DNA of 64,000 bases from Bradyrhizobium sp. 186 (GCF_023101685.1 NZ_CP082164.1:6696001-6760000); one strand, 5' to 3'. Shown: positions 54,396 through 64,000, counted from the stretch's first letter. The notes: generated by a model from the sequence alone, not told the origin. Program-made: numbers and translations.

Positions 54396-55637
54396 TTGAA
54401 CCCCCTTCCCCAAAATCCCGTGGTCGCGTCCGGCTCGTTCGCGGCCATGAAGTCCGTGCCTTACCGCCTCCAGTTCGTGGCTTACGTGCTGGCGATGATG
54501 GCCGACAACATCGAGCATGTGATCAGCTACTGGGTGGTGTTCCAGAAATTCCATTCGCCGGCGCTGGCGGGTTTTGCGGTGCTGTCGCACTGGCTGCCGT
54601 TTCTCTTGTTCTCGGTCGCGGTCGGCGGGCTCGCCGACAGGTTCGATCCGCGCCGCATCATCCAGTGCGGCATGGTGCTGTTCATCGTGGCCTCGAGCGG
54701 ATGGGGCTTTTTCTTCATCACCGACAGCATCCAGATGTGGCACGCGATGCTGCTGCTCGTGATCCACGGCTGCGCCGGCGTGCTGTGGCAGACGCCGAAC
54801 CAGCTCCTGCTCTACGACCTCGTCGGTCCCGCCGACCTGCCGAGTGCGGTGCGGCTGAACGCGATGGCACGCTATCTCGGCATCCTGGTCGGGCCGGCAG
54901 TGGGCGGCGTCATCATGCTGACGCTGGGCACCTCGCACGGCATCGTCTTCAACACGCTGTTCTACCTGCCGATGCTGATCTGGCTGTTGTGGGCGCCGGT
55001 GCGGGACAAGAGCGTCGCGGTGCGGCGCTTCGCCGTGCGCGGCCTCGCCGATATCATGGAGACCATCCGCGCCATCGGCACGCAGCCGGTGCTGACAGCG
55101 ATGACGTGGCTCGCCGGCCTCACCTCCTTCATGATCGGCAACGCCTATCACGCCCAGATGCCGGGCTTTGCCGGCGATCTCGGGCATGGCGATCCCGGCG
55201 TGTCCTACAGCGTGCTGCTCGCGGCCGACGCCGCCGGCGCGCTGCTCGCCGGCATCGCGCTGGAATCGTGGGGGCGGCTCAAGGGCACGCCGCGCACCGC
55301 GATCATGCTCGCGATGCTCTGGAGCGTGGCGCTGCTCGGCTTCGCATCGGTGCGGATCTACCCGGTCGCGATCGTACTGTTGTTTTTTGCAGGCTTCTTC
55401 GAGCTGTCGTTCAACACCATGGCGCAGGCGCTGGTTCAGTTGAATGCGCCGCACGACATCCGCGGCCGCGTCATCGGCCTCTACAACATGGCCGGGCTCG
55501 GGATGCGCGCCTTCAGCGGCATCACGGTGGGACTGTTCGGCGCGGCGATCGGCATCCATTGGTCGCTCGGGCTGTCGGCCGCGGTGCTATTGGCGCTGCT
55601 GCTTCTGCTGAATCAGCGCGCGGGGAAGAAGGCGTGA
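54396..55637 (+). CDS. MFS transporter (EntS-like)
   Basis: 413 residues with twelve hydrophobic segments; SYWVVFQKFHSPALAGFAVL and GGLADRFDPRRIIQCGMVLF are typical of the enterobactin-exporter-like branch. TTG start at 54396 is the only good one upstream of the conserved MKSVPYRLQF; an ATG at 54447 is possible. Substrate unknown. Confidence 0.85.
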   Translation: MNPLPQNPVVASGSFAAMKSVPYRLQFVAYVLAMMADNIEHVISYWVVFQKFHSPALAGFAVLSHWLPFLLFSVAVGGLADRFDPRRIIQCGMVLFIVASSGWGFFFITDSIQMWHAMLLLVIHGCAGVLWQTPNQLLLYDLVGPADLPSAVRLNAMARYLGILVGPAVGGVIMLTLGTSHGIVFNTLFYLPMLIWLLWAPVRDKSVAVRRFAVRGLADIMETIRAIGTQPVLTAMTWLAGLTSFMIGNAYHAQMPGFAGDLGHGDPGVSYSVLLAADAAGALLAGIALESWGRLKGTPRTAIMLAMLWSVALLGFASVRIYPVAIVLLFFAGFFELSFNTMAQALVQLNAPHDIRGRVIGLYNMAGLGMRAFSGITVGLFGAAIGIHWSLGLSAAVLLALLLLLNQRAGKKA

Positions 55638-55718
55638 GGGCGCAGCGTTACGACACGGTCCGTTGACTCCGGCGGCTCGCCACCGCACGCTCGCCGCGGC
55701 AGCCGGGGAGATGAAGCA

Positions 55719-56885
55719 TTGCGCAATCGCTGGGGCATTCTTGCGATCCTGTTCGTCGTTCGCCTCACTATCGCATTTCAGTTCCAGAGCGTGGCCGCGG
55801 TCGCGCCGCTGCTCCAACAAACGTTCGGCGTTGGCCTCGCCGATATCGGCATCCTGATCGGACTCTATTTCACGCCGGGCGTCGTGCTGGCACTGCCCGG
55901 CGGCGCGATCGGCCGGACCGTTGGCGACAAACCGACGACCATCGCGGCGCTGCTGCTGATGACAGCCGGCAGCCTCGTCATGGCCGCAACCGACGTCTGG
56001 GGCTGGCAGATGGCGGGCCGGCTCGCCTCCGGCGCCGGCGGCGTGCTGCTCACGGTGCAGCTGACCAAGATGGGCACCGACTGGTTTGCCGGCAAGGAGA
56101 TCGCCACCGCCATGGCGATTTTCGTCAACTCCTGGCCGGCAGGCGTTGCGATCTCGCTGCTGGTGCTGCCGGCGCTCGGCACCGCCTATGGTGCGGGCGC
56201 CGTGTTCCTGGCCGGCAGTGCGCTGACCGCCATCGGCATTCTGCTGATCGCATTCTACCAGCCGCCACCGGCAGCAAGCGCGACGACGGCTGGCTCGGCA
56301 CGTCTTGATCCCTTGGCGCTGCTGGCGGTGATCGTCGCGGGCGCGATCTGGGGCCTCTATAATGTCGGCTTCGCCATGATCTTCTCGTTCGGACCCTCGC
56401 TGCTCGCCGAGCGCGGCTGGAGCATTGCCGCGGCCGGCTCGGCGATCAGTCTCGTGATGTGGCTGTCGGTGGTCTCGGTACCGGCCGGCGGATATCTCGC
56501 CGATCGCACCAAACGGCCGCTCGTGTTGGCGATCGCGGCGAGCCTCGTGGTTTCCCTGCTGCTGGCCTGGCTGGCCCGGACCGAGGCGGTGATCGCAGCC
56601 CTCGTCCTGATCGGGCTCATCGGCGGCCTTCCGGCCGGCCCGATCATGAGCCTGGCGGCGCGTGTGCTGGCGCCGGAGACCCGCGCGATCGGCATGGGCA
56701 TGTTCTACACCCTCTTCTATGCCGCGATGATGCTGGGGCCGGCGGTGGCAGGATGGCTCGCCAAATCGGTGGGGAGTGCCGCCATCGCGCTCGATCTCGG
56801 CGCGCTGACCGTGTTGGCCTGCCCGCCGCTGACGTGGCTTTTCGAGCGGATTGTTTCTGTTCGTAATCGTCGCGCGAAATCATAA
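55719..56885 (+). CDS. MFS transporter (CynX/NimT-like)
   Basis: 388 residues, twelve hydrophobic segments (MRNRWGILAILFVVRLTIAF; GLYFTPGVVLALPGGAIGRT; IGMGMFYTLFYAAMMLGPAV). TTG start at 55719 with GGGGAGATGAAGC upstream. Follows the EntS-like gene on the same strand but 80 bases away; co-transcription is possible. Substrate unknown. Confidence 0.88.
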   Translation: MRNRWGILAILFVVRLTIAFQFQSVAAVAPLLQQTFGVGLADIGILIGLYFTPGVVLALPGGAIGRTVGDKPTTIAALLLMTAGSLVMAATDVWGWQMAGRLASGAGGVLLTVQLTKMGTDWFAGKEIATAMAIFVNSWPAGVAISLLVLPALGTAYGAGAVFLAGSALTAIGILLIAFYQPPPAASATTAGSARLDPLALLAVIVAGAIWGLYNVGFAMIFSFGPSLLAERGWSIAAAGSAISLVMWLSVVSVPAGGYLADRTKRPLVLAIAASLVVSLLLAWLARTEAVIAALVLIGLIGGLPAGPIMSLAARVLAPETRAIGMGMFYTLFYAAMMLGPAVAGWLAKSVGSAAIALDLGALTVLACPPLTWLFERIVSVRNRRAKS

Positions 56886-56947
56886 CGCGGCATTAACCCT
56901 ATGCGCCTTACGGTCCTCCGGACTCCGCCCGGGCGGGGGGTCGGGTA

Positions 56948-57565
56948 GTGAAAATGGCGTTGGCGAACAAAAAATTTCTTCCGGCCGCCGAGGAACGTCG
57001 GCGTTTCCAGCGGGTGAAAGTGCACCTGCTCGGCCGCTACATGCTGCCGGACCGCCGTGAATTCCCCTGCCAGGTGATCAACATGTCGCCGGGCGGGCTC
57101 GCGCTGCTGGCGCCCGGCATTGGCAATGTCGGCGACCGCGTGGTGGCCTATCTCGACCATATCGGCCGCGTCGAGGGCAAGATCACCCGGATCATCGACA
57201 ACGGCTTCGCCATGACGGTCGGGGCGACACCGCGCAAGCGCGACAAGCTCGCCGCCCAGCTCACCTGGCTCGCCAACCGCGACATTCTCAATCTGCCGGA
57301 GGACCGCCGCCACGACCGTATCGTGCCGCGCAACCCGATCGCGGTGCTGACCCTGGAAGACGGCACCAAGATGACCTGCCGCATCATCGACCTCTCGCTG
57401 TCCGGCGCGGCGATTGCCGCGGAGAACCGCCCGCCGCTGAAATCGACGGTTTTGCTCGGCCGGGTCCAGGGCCGCGTTGTCCGAAACCTCGAAGACGGCT
57501 TCGCGCTCGAGTTCATGCACTCGCAGCCGATCGAGACTCTCGAAGAGAGCGTTACCGCGCGGTAA
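56948..57565 (+). CDS. Double PilZ domain protein
   Basis: 205 residues with two PilZ domains: RRRFQRVKVHLLGRYMLPDR and NMSPGGLALLAPGIG; then RRHDRIVPRNPIAVL with DLSLSGAAIAAENRPPL. The R-x-x-x-R plus D/N-x-S-x-x-G pattern binds c-di-GMP. GTG start at 56948 (ATG 56954 possible). A terminator follows. Confidence 0.88.
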   Translation: MKMALANKKFLPAAEERRRFQRVKVHLLGRYMLPDRREFPCQVINMSPGGLALLAPGIGNVGDRVVAYLDHIGRVEGKITRIIDNGFAMTVGATPRKRDKLAAQLTWLANRDILNLPEDRRHDRIVPRNPIAVLTLEDGTKMTCRIIDLSLSGAAIAAENRPPLKSTVLLGRVQGRVVRNLEDGFALEFMHSQPIETLEESVTAR

Positions 57566-57603
57566 AGCGGAAGCGCTCCAAAACCCCTGTTTTTCCAGCC
57601 CTG

Positions 57604-57638
57604 AAGGCGGCCTCCGCGATGCGGACGCCGCCTTTTTC
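57604..57638 (+). terminator. Terminator after the PilZ gene
   Basis: AGGCGGC...GCCGCCT stem with TTTTTC, 39 bases past the PilZ stop. Confidence 0.8.
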
Positions 57639-57896
57639 ATGCGTCGCGACGGGCCTTGCGTGGGTTAATGCGCGGCCTGCTGGCGCATGGAAACACCGGT
57701 TCCGCCGACGTTTCCGCGTTAATCCCTACAATTTGAATCAATTGCAGTAATATAGAATTTTATTCGAATTATATTCAAGTATAGATCGAATTAGTCGCTC
57801 GTTTTACTTGCATTCGTCTCGACTTGACTTGGCCGATTTAGCGGCAACTCAAAAGCTCCGTGCGAAATGTGGTCCCAACAAGAAACGGGGGCCACG
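57639..57896. other. AT-rich promoter region
   Basis: 57720-57800 is unusually AT-rich for this genome (ATTTGAATCAATTGCAGTAA, TATAGAATTTTATTCGAATT). No gene; a likely promoter region for the transglutaminase-like cysteine peptidase. Confidence 0.5.
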
Positions 57897-58523
57897 ATGT
57901 TCGATTTCAGGGGACAGGGGAAAGGGCTGGCGCTGGCCGCCATGCTCTTCGGGATCGGCGCGACAGCGCAAGCCGGCGAGAGCCGCTTGCTCTACGCGAG
58001 CCTCGGCGACACCACCCGTGCGCCGATCGGCTGGGTCGAGTTTTGTTCTGAGAATGCCGCTCAGTGCCAGGGCGGGCCGACGCAGCCGCGCGACATCGTG
58101 ATGTCGCAGGCCGCATGGCGCGACCTGACCAAGGTCAATCGCTGGGTCAACGAGACCGTGAAGCCTTTGACCGATCAGGAGCACTGGGGCGTGATCGAGA
58201 AGTGGTCGCTACCATCAGACGGCTACGGCGACTGTGAAGACTACGTGCTGTTGAAGCGCAAGATGCTGATCGATGCCGGGTGGCCGCGCGAGGCCTTGCT
58301 CATCACCGTCGTGCGCGACAAGAAGGGCGAAGGACACGCGGTGCTGACGGTGAAGACCGACAAGGGCGAGTTCGTTCTCGACAATCAGAACGAGAACGTC
58401 GTGGCCTGGACGGAGACCGGCTATCGCTTCGTCAAGCGCCAGTCACAGGGCGATCCCAATGTCTGGGTCTCGCTCGGCGATACCAGGCCGGCGGTCTCCA
58501 CCGCCAGCGCCAAGGACCAGTAG
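57897..58523 (+). CDS. Exported transglutaminase-like cysteine peptidase (LapG-like)
   Basis: 208 residues from ATG 57897. Signal peptide GLALAAMLFGIGATAQAGES. Catalytic Cys in SDGYGDCEDYVLLKRKMLID, His in GEGHAVLTVKTDKGEF, Asp in VLDNQNENVVAWTETGYRF. BTLCP/LapG-type periplasmic protease; LapG proteins cleave surface adhesins under c-di-GMP control, and PilZ/GGDEF genes exist in the window. No LapD or adhesin gene is adjacent. Confidence 0.88.
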   Translation: MFDFRGQGKGLALAAMLFGIGATAQAGESRLLYASLGDTTRAPIGWVEFCSENAAQCQGGPTQPRDIVMSQAAWRDLTKVNRWVNETVKPLTDQEHWGVIEKWSLPSDGYGDCEDYVLLKRKMLIDAGWPREALLITVVRDKKGEGHAVLTVKTDKGEFVLDNQNENVVAWTETGYRFVKRQSQGDPNVWVSLGDTRPAVSTASAKDQ

Positions 58524-58645
58524 TTTCGAAGGATAGAGTTACGCGACCCGGTCACATCCCCACCCCTCCCCGTCCCAGACCGGTTCGCGCGCGGCCAGCC
58601 ATCCCCCAATGGCTGGCCGCAACTTTTTTCGAGGCGCAAACGCGA

Positions 58646-60413
58646 TCATTCCTGCCGGGCTTGCTGCGACCACGGCACGCGCGCGGTGGTGAAATCGCGC
58701 CACGCGCTTCGCAGGGACGGCTGGACGTCGACCGATGCGCGCGCCTGCCAGCCGGCGATCGCCGCAGCAGCAGTGGCGCTGTCGGGCGCTTCGGCAGCGA
58801 GCCCGTCGAGCAGTGAAGCCGTGATCGCCATGTCGTTGAAGGCGCCAAGCTGCTCCTGCAAAGCGGCGAGCCCGCGGGAGAACTTTCTGGCGGATTTGCG
58901 ATCCTCGTACAACGGCAGCAGGAACTCGCCGAGATAGCGCAGCCGCTTCGTCGCGAGCCGCAAGCGGTGCAGGTCTTCCACGCCGAGCGACTTGAAGCGG
59001 CGGCCACGCTTGAGCACCTTCGCATACTGCTCCGACAGGATGCGCTCCGCGAAGTTGACTGCGGGTTCGGCGAACTGGCCGAGATCTTCGGCAGCGACGT
59101 CGTTGCGCCAGCCACGCGTCTCGATCCAGCCACCGAGGCCGATCAGGAAAATGGCGCAGCGGCGATCGTCGAGCGCGTGATGCGCCTTGCGATAGGCGTC
59201 CGATTGGCACTTCGCCGCGACCCGGTCCAGTGCGTCGAAGCCGGCAACCGCGGGACAGGCCTTTGCGATCGTCGGCAACGTCTCGAGCTGGAAGACGTCC
59301 CAGTCGCGCGCGGCGGAGAGATTTTGTGCCAGCCATTTAGCTTCCGACCGCAGCGCGGCGAGATTGCTCAACGCGCCCGCCGATCGCATCAGATCGAGCG
59401 CCGATCGAAGCCGGCGCAGCGAGACGCGAAGCTGATGAACGCCTTCCGGGTTGCGGCCGTCCGCGGCGGCCGGCAGCGACTGAAGCAGATGATGGAAGCA
59501 GGATCGCAGGATCGCCGCGAAGGACTCATCGAGCGTGATCGACGGTTCGAGACGGAGCTTTCGCGGTCGCCGTGCCGATGGTGCCGTGCCGGCGACAAGG
59601 TCGAAGCCGCGCGCCGACTTGCTGCGGATGGACGGCCTCACCGCCCCATGTTCCGCAAGCCGCAGCGCAATCTCGTAGATCGTGCTGGTGCTGCCGCCCT
59701 TGAGCTCCAGCTCGATCTCGCTCACCGGCATCGATCGATCGCCCGCCGCGAGGACGCCCCGGTCGAACGCGACCTCGACCGTCCCGGACGGCAGATCGAT
59801 GATACGCGCGTGGCGATGCATGTCTGCAGTGAAGACCGCTTCGAGCGGCTGCGCTTCGAGACTCGCGCGAAGCTTCTCCGGAATGAAAGGCATCGCGAGG
59901 GCCAGATCGGGGGCAAGCGAGGGAACGCTCGCCTCCCACTCGCCACGGCGCAGCGGGTCGTCCGCGACGTCGGTCTTCACGGTTTGCACGAAACGAGCGC
60001 CGCTCTGACGAACGCGCAAGCTCAAGCCGTTGCGACGAAGCGTCCGCTCCGGGGTATCATAGTAGACAGATTTGAGATGCTTGCGTGTGCCCTTGCTCCG
60101 CGCATTCATCGCGATGATCGGCGCGGCGTTGAAATGCGCCATGAGATCGGCATCGACGAGTAAGCTTGAGTTCGATCTCACCCACGGGACGCGCGGCACC
60201 GTTGGACAGTTCTGGTGCAGGCGTCGCGCTTTGCGACGGCGTCTGATCAACCACGGCGCCCTTGAAGAACGTCGGTTCCGCGCCGGGATCGGCGAGTTCA
60301 CGTTGCCTGAGGAGGCCGGCGGCGTATTGCGCCCTCTTACTGTCCTTTGGGACAGGGTTCCCGTCCATCGCGCTCGAAGTTTTGCGGGCCGGCGTTGCGT
60401 CTGACTTCAGCAT
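58646..60413 (-). pseudogene. CYTH-CHAD domain protein, frameshifted near the CYTH start
   Basis: CYTH (triphosphate tunnel) plus CHAD protein. The first frame (60413 to about 60161) ends PVGEIELKL with the ExExK motif. The rest (LVDADLMAHFNAAPIIAMNA through HQLRVSLRRLRSALDLMRSA and HRLRLATKRLRYLGEFLLPL to 58646) is in another frame. One extra base at about 60161 explains it. Polyphosphate-related family role. The 118- and 551-residue frames overlap only around the shift. Confidence 0.82.
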
Positions 60414-60489
60414 TTACGATGACATGACAGTTCGATGACAGAGCGACAACATATAGCCGGAGCGGGAAGCCCGGCAAAGTTCCCCAAGG

Positions 60490-60760
60490 TCAATCGCAGT
60501 GCATCGCGGCATGACAGACCACGCCGAGCGACAGGCTCAGCAATTCGGCATTAGTCGACGTCGTCATGGCCAGCGCTTCAGCTGGCGTGTACCAGCTTGA
60601 AAGCGCGGCCAGCATCGCGCCTTGCCGTTCCGCCAGCGCCTGCGAGAACAGGATGTCGGTGCCGAACGCAGTCTTGATGCCGTATTTCCCTGCCAGCGCG
60701 CAGACCCTGTCGGTACCGGCGAGCACCTGCCGCTTCTTGTCCTGCACCTCGGGCCCAAGC
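60490..60760 (-). pseudogene. 3' fragment of an amidohydrolase gene
   Basis: Minus frame to 60490: GKYGIKTAFGTDILFSQALA, then ERQGAMLAALSSWYTPAEAL and AMTTSTNAELLSLS. This is the end of an amidohydrolase/imidazolonepropionase-type barrel with no beginning; it is joined to MFS sequence upstream. Confidence 0.6.
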
Positions 60761-60764
60761 GCGC

Positions 60765-60985
60765 TTGCGCCGAGATCATGATCGTCGCCGTCGGGCTGAA
60801 CCTCATCATCAGTTGCGACACGAAGAAGAGCGCGACCGCGCCGCGGAACACCTGCAACGCCCCGAAGCGCTGGGCGAGCTTGGCGCCGAGTATCACAAAG
60901 CCCGCGACCAGCATCGAGTACGCCACGATTCCCGTCGCGACCGTGGTCGGCGCCGATGAAGAAAGCCGCCTCCGCACTTGCCGAG
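60765..60985 (-). pseudogene. Fragment of an MFS transporter
   Basis: TTVATGIVAYSMLVAGFVIL and GAKLAQRFGALQVFRGAVAL, FFVSQLMMRFSPTATIM are MFS helices. Only about two helices remain, without a start and fused to the amidohydrolase fragment. Confidence 0.5.
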
Positions 60986-61122
60986 TCGCTCGTCGCAAAG
61001 CTTGCTGCGCCAAGCGCTCCTTCTGCTGGCTAGAACAGCCATATGAAACGGTATTTGTGTTTCTTGACGCCCTCTCTTGCCCGTGTGACACCTGTTTGCG
61101 GTGGCTGGCTGCCGGTCGCCCA

Positions 61123-62127
61123 ATGACGCAGGGAAAAGGGGAAACCAAAGTGGGGACATGCGCCAGAATCCTGGGTGCCGCAATTGCATGCCTGACGCTG
61201 GCCACTGCTGAAACGGCATGGGCAGAAGCCTGGCCGACCCGGGCAATCAAGATCGTCGTCTCCACTCCGCCAGGTGGCATCACCGACGCGTTCGCCCGTG
61301 CCTATGGCGATTACATCTCGCAGAAACTCGGCCAGCCGGTCATTGTCGAGAACAAAACCGGGGCCAGCGGCGCGCTGGCGGCGCAATCGGTGAAGGATTC
61401 ACCGGCGGATGGCTACACGCTGATGTACACCATTTCGTCCACCCTGATCGGCAACCGGCTGCTGCTGAAATCGCTGGCCTACGACCCGGACAAGGATTTC
61501 TCAATCGTCGCGTTGACGCCTTCGGGACATCTGCCGTTGGTCGCCCATACGGCCACCGGTGCAAAGACGCTGGAAGAGTTCGTCGCCTATGCGCGTCGCA
61601 ACAAAGTCACGGCCGGCTCGTACGGCATCGGCTCGTTCGCGCACATTGCCGTTGCCGAGCTCAACCGGCAATTCGGCCTCGACATTTCCATCGTGCATTA
61701 CCGCGGCGAAGCGCCGATGTGGCAGGATTTTGCAGCCGGGGTCATCCAGGCGGCGGTCGGCAGCTATCAGGCCGCGCTTCCGGTGCTCGACACCGGCGTC
61801 GGCCGCGCGATCGCCGTGCCGACATCGGTGCGCATGAAGAAGCTGCCCGAAACCAAAACGTTCGTCGAGCAAGGGGTCACCGGCAAGGTCTTCCAGCTCA
61901 CCAGCTTCACCACGCTGGTGGCGCCCGCTGCGACACCAACAGACCGGATCGAAACGCTCGCCAAGCTGATGGTCGAAGGCGGCAAGACGGAGCGTGTGCA
62001 GAAGCTGCTCGAAGCCTTCGGGGTCGACTCGCCGGCAATGGATCGCGCATCCTCGGTTGCGCTCTACGAAAAGGAAGCGCCGATCTGGCTCGAGTCGATC
62101 AAGACACTCGGATTGGAGCCGCAATAG
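61123..62127 (+). CDS. TctC-family tripartite tricarboxylate transporter binding protein
   Basis: 334 residues. Signal peptide GTCARILGAAIACLTLATAE, then TAWAEAWPTRAIKIVVSTPP, PGGITDAFARAYGDYISQKL and GYTLMYTISSTLIGNRLLLK: typical Bug/TctC periplasmic binding protein. ATG 61123; GTG 61150 is possible. No TctA/TctB genes adjacent. The divergent GntR gene may respond to the same ligand. Confidence 0.9.
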   Translation: MTQGKGETKVGTCARILGAAIACLTLATAETAWAEAWPTRAIKIVVSTPPGGITDAFARAYGDYISQKLGQPVIVENKTGASGALAAQSVKDSPADGYTLMYTISSTLIGNRLLLKSLAYDPDKDFSIVALTPSGHLPLVAHTATGAKTLEEFVAYARRNKVTAGSYGIGSFAHIAVAELNRQFGLDISIVHYRGEAPMWQDFAAGVIQAAVGSYQAALPVLDTGVGRAIAVPTSVRMKKLPETKTFVEQGVTGKVFQLTSFTTLVAPAATPTDRIETLAKLMVEGGKTERVQKLLEAFGVDSPAMDRASSVALYEKEAPIWLESIKTLGLEPQ

Positions 62128-62168
62128 ATTCCAGGGCCCCGCTCCCGCGTGCGGACACCTCGTTGCGC

Positions 62169-62876
62169 TCACACGCCGAGCACGTCGGCGAGCCGCAACT
62201 CGTCGGCGGCTGGGTCCTTCAGGAACAGCTCGGCCTCAATCTCCCTCAGATGCGACAGCATCTGTGCGCGCGCAGCCGCCTTGTCGCGCCTGCGGATCGC
62301 GGTGACGATCCCGGCATGATGATCGGTGCCGCAGGCCGGCGTGTCGTGACGGCGGTAGAGCAGGATGATGAGCGATGAGCGCGCGATCAGCTCCTTGAGG
62401 AAGCCGAGATAGATGCTGTGGCCGGACATCTCGGCGACGAGGCGGTGAAACTCCCCAGAGAGCCGGACCGAGGCGCGGGCGTCGCCGCGCAATTCCGCCT
62501 CGCGCTCTTCAGCGAGATGTCGACCGAGGCGGTCGAGCCAGGCCGGCGAGACCGCGTCGCAGGCGTGATCGACGATGGTGGGCTCGATCAGGCGCCGCGC
62601 CTCGAACACTTCGCGCGCGTCGGCGGGTGTGGGGCGCGCCACGAAGGCACCGCGGTTTTTCTCGATGCTGACGATCCCCTCGTGCGCCAGTTGCTGGAGC
62701 GCGGTACGCACCAGGGTGCGGCTCGCGCCGTAGATCTCGCCGATCTCGTCCTCGCCAAGTTTTATGCCCGGCAGCAAGCGATGCTCGAGGATCGCGGCGG
62801 TCACGCCCTCCCGGATCCGGCTGACGCGATCGCTCACGTCTGGCGTCTCGGATTTCGGTCGGGACTTGGCAGCCAT
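62169..62876 (-). CDS. GntR family (FCD) transcriptional regulator
   Basis: 235 residues from ATG 62876. Winged HTH AILEHRLLPGIKLGEDEIGE, YGASRTLVRTALQQLAHEGI, then an FCD ligand domain (ARRLIEPTIVDHACDAVSPA; SGEFHRLVAEMSGHSIYLGF; DHHAGIVTAIRRRDKAAARA with metal histidines). Convergent with the TctC gene, divergent from the ABC gene at 63130; likely regulates a nearby transport/catabolic locus. Confidence 0.9.
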   Translation of the reverse strand: MAAKSRPKSETPDVSDRVSRIREGVTAAILEHRLLPGIKLGEDEIGEIYGASRTLVRTALQQLAHEGIVSIEKNRGAFVARPTPADAREVFEARRLIEPTIVDHACDAVSPAWLDRLGRHLAEEREAELRGDARASVRLSGEFHRLVAEMSGHSIYLGFLKELIARSSLIILLYRRHDTPACGTDHHAGIVTAIRRRDKAAARAQMLSHLREIEAELFLKDPAADELRLADVLGV

Positions 62877-63129
62877 GGATGTGAGGCTCGATCGTCGAAT
62901 ATGGCCTCGAATCTTAATCGACGAGCTGTATCCAATCACAGGCGAAACTTTATACAATCCGCGCCTGTTTTGTGTGCACGCAACTGCGAAAGCGACGAGC
63001 CGCCCAATTGCGCCGGATTCGATCTAACGATCTGAGTCCGCTGCACTGTTTTGAATTTTGGCCGGACGGGGGCGATTGGCATGGACCTTGCGGAGAGAGG
63101 CGGAGCATCGCCCTCGCCTCGGACACGCC

Positions 63130-64000
63130 ATGGCCACTCCCGCCGCTCTCGAACTGGTCGCCGTCACCAAGCGCTATGACACGACGCTCGCGGTCGACAA
63201 CGTCAACCTGAAGATCCCCGCGGGTACCTATTGCTGCCTGCTCGGTCCCTCCGGCTGCGGCAAGACCTCGACCTTGCGCATGATCGCGGGCCACGAGGCA
63301 GTCAGCGAGGGCGACATCATCCTCGGCCCTCAGAACGTCACGGATCTCCCCCCGGCCGAGCGCGGCACGGCGATGATGTTCCAGTCCTACGCGCTGTTTC
63401 CGCACCTCACCGTGATCGACAACGTCGCGTTTGCCTTGAAAATGCGCGGCATCGATCGCAAGACCCGACACCAGAAGGCCGGCGAGCTGCTCGAGCTGGT
63501 GGCCATGAGCCCCTATGCTGGCCGGCTCCCCGCGCAGCTCTCCGGCGGCCAGCAGCAGCGCGTCGCGCTCGCCCGCGCGCTGATCACCGAGCCGCAGATC
63601 CTGCTGCTCGACGAGCCGCTGTCCGCGCTCGATCCGTTCCTGCGGGTCAGGATGCGTGGCGAGCTCAAGCGGCTCCAGCGCGAACTCGGCATCAGCTTCA
63701 TCCAGGTCACCCACGGCCAGGAAGAGGCGATGGCGCTGGCCGACCACATCGTGGTGATGAACCACGGCAAGATCGAGCAGCAGGGTAGCGCGCGCGACAT
63801 CTTCCACCATCCCCGCACCGAATTCGTGGCGCGCTTCATCGGCGGCCACAACGTCCTCAGCGACTCCGGCCAGCTCATCGCCGTGCGCGCCGATCAGCTC
63901 GGCATCTTGCCGTTCGCCGACGGCGCGTTCGGCGCACCGGCGCTGCTGACACAAACCGAGTACCAGGGCTCCTATATCGCCGTCTCGCTCACGCTCGACG
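63130..64000 (+). CDS. ABC transporter ATP-binding protein (PotA-like), runs off the window
   Basis: ATG 63130 and open to the end of the window. Walker A LGPSGCGKTSTLRMIAG, Q-loop MMFQSYALFPHL, signature LSGGQQQRVALARALI, Walker B ILLLDEPLSALD, H-loop IQVTHGQEEAMALAD, then the start of the TOBE domain. Spermidine/putrescine or iron(III) type importer; the permeases should follow downstream, outside the window. Confidence 0.92.
   Translation, partial: MATPAALELVAVTKRYDTTLAVDNVNLKIPAGTYCCLLGPSGCGKTSTLRMIAGHEAVSEGDIILGPQNVTDLPPAERGTAMMFQSYALFPHLTVIDNVAFALKMRGIDRKTRHQKAGELLELVAMSPYAGRLPAQLSGGQQQRVALARALITEPQILLLDEPLSALDPFLRVRMRGELKRLQRELGISFIQVTHGQEEAMALADHIVVMNHGKIEQQGSARDIFHHPRTEFVARFIGGHNVLSDSGQLIAVRADQLGILPFADGAFGAPALLTQTEYQGSYIAVSLTLD

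Overview
The window reads as a chromosomal piece of a Bradyrhizobium-like alphaproteobacterium (Nitrobacteraceae). The evidence is the high GC content, the house style of the proteins (many Crp/Fnr paralogues, PAS/GGDEF/EAL proteins, phasin, TctC, FCD-type GntR), abundant palindromic intergenic repeats containing CATTGCGAGCGCAGCGAAGC, and many small zinc-ribbon proteins of the kind common in that genus. No rRNA, tRNA or CRISPR array was found.

Layout. 1-8.7 kb is ordinary core sequence: an MFS exporter, thrS, a HigBA toxin-antitoxin pair with a palindromic operator, a nitroreductase, a Tat-exported class C beta-lactamase-like hydrolase, and a PAS-GGDEF-EAL protein broken by an indel in EAL. 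9.4-18.3 kb is an integrated, decaying phage-like or satellite element: tyrosine recombinase, an AlpA-like DNA-binding protein behind a repeat-rich operator, a DUF3102 protein, an adenine-methyltransferase-like gene (frameshifted), an SSB-tail protein, a prim-pol primase (frameshifted), a P4-type SF3 primase/helicase, and just after it a 100-bp hairpin/iteron structure that could be an origin. 18.6-34.2 kb is a scrapyard of small genes and insertion sequences. An IS701-like element and an IS5/IS427-like element sit at one nested TTAG target. A second IS427 copy (932 bp, one silent difference) cuts off an AIPR-type anti-phage gene. Between the IS copies lie a Crp/Fnr regulator, a cupin-TetR pair with a NemR-like operator, an exported metallo-beta-lactamase-fold hydrolase, a stand-alone HEASH (M41-like) peptidase and two 29-residue membrane peptides. 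A Rap1a/Tai-like periplasmic protein lies just outside.

34.3-64 kb returns to core or accessory chromosome: aldo/keto reductase with divergent LysR, patatin phospholipase, CBS protein, rhomboid protease, PAS_5 protein, a second Crp/Fnr, phasin, cupin, transglutaminase, DEAD-box helicase, MarR with divergent monooxygenase and a clean operator, a VOC/DUF5680/zinc-dehydrogenase run, two MFS transporters, a double-PilZ protein, a LapG-like cysteine peptidase, a CYTH-CHAD protein (frameshifted), degraded amidohydrolase and MFS pieces, a TctC binding protein with an FCD/GntR regulator, and the start of a spermidine/putrescine-type ABC ATPase that runs off the window.

A recurring theme is single-indel frameshifts in conserved genes: EAL domain, methyltransferase, prim-pol, AIPR and CYTH-CHAD. 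Either several of these genes are decaying or the assembly carries indel errors. Functions are assigned from recognisable motifs and family knowledge only; no database search was run.
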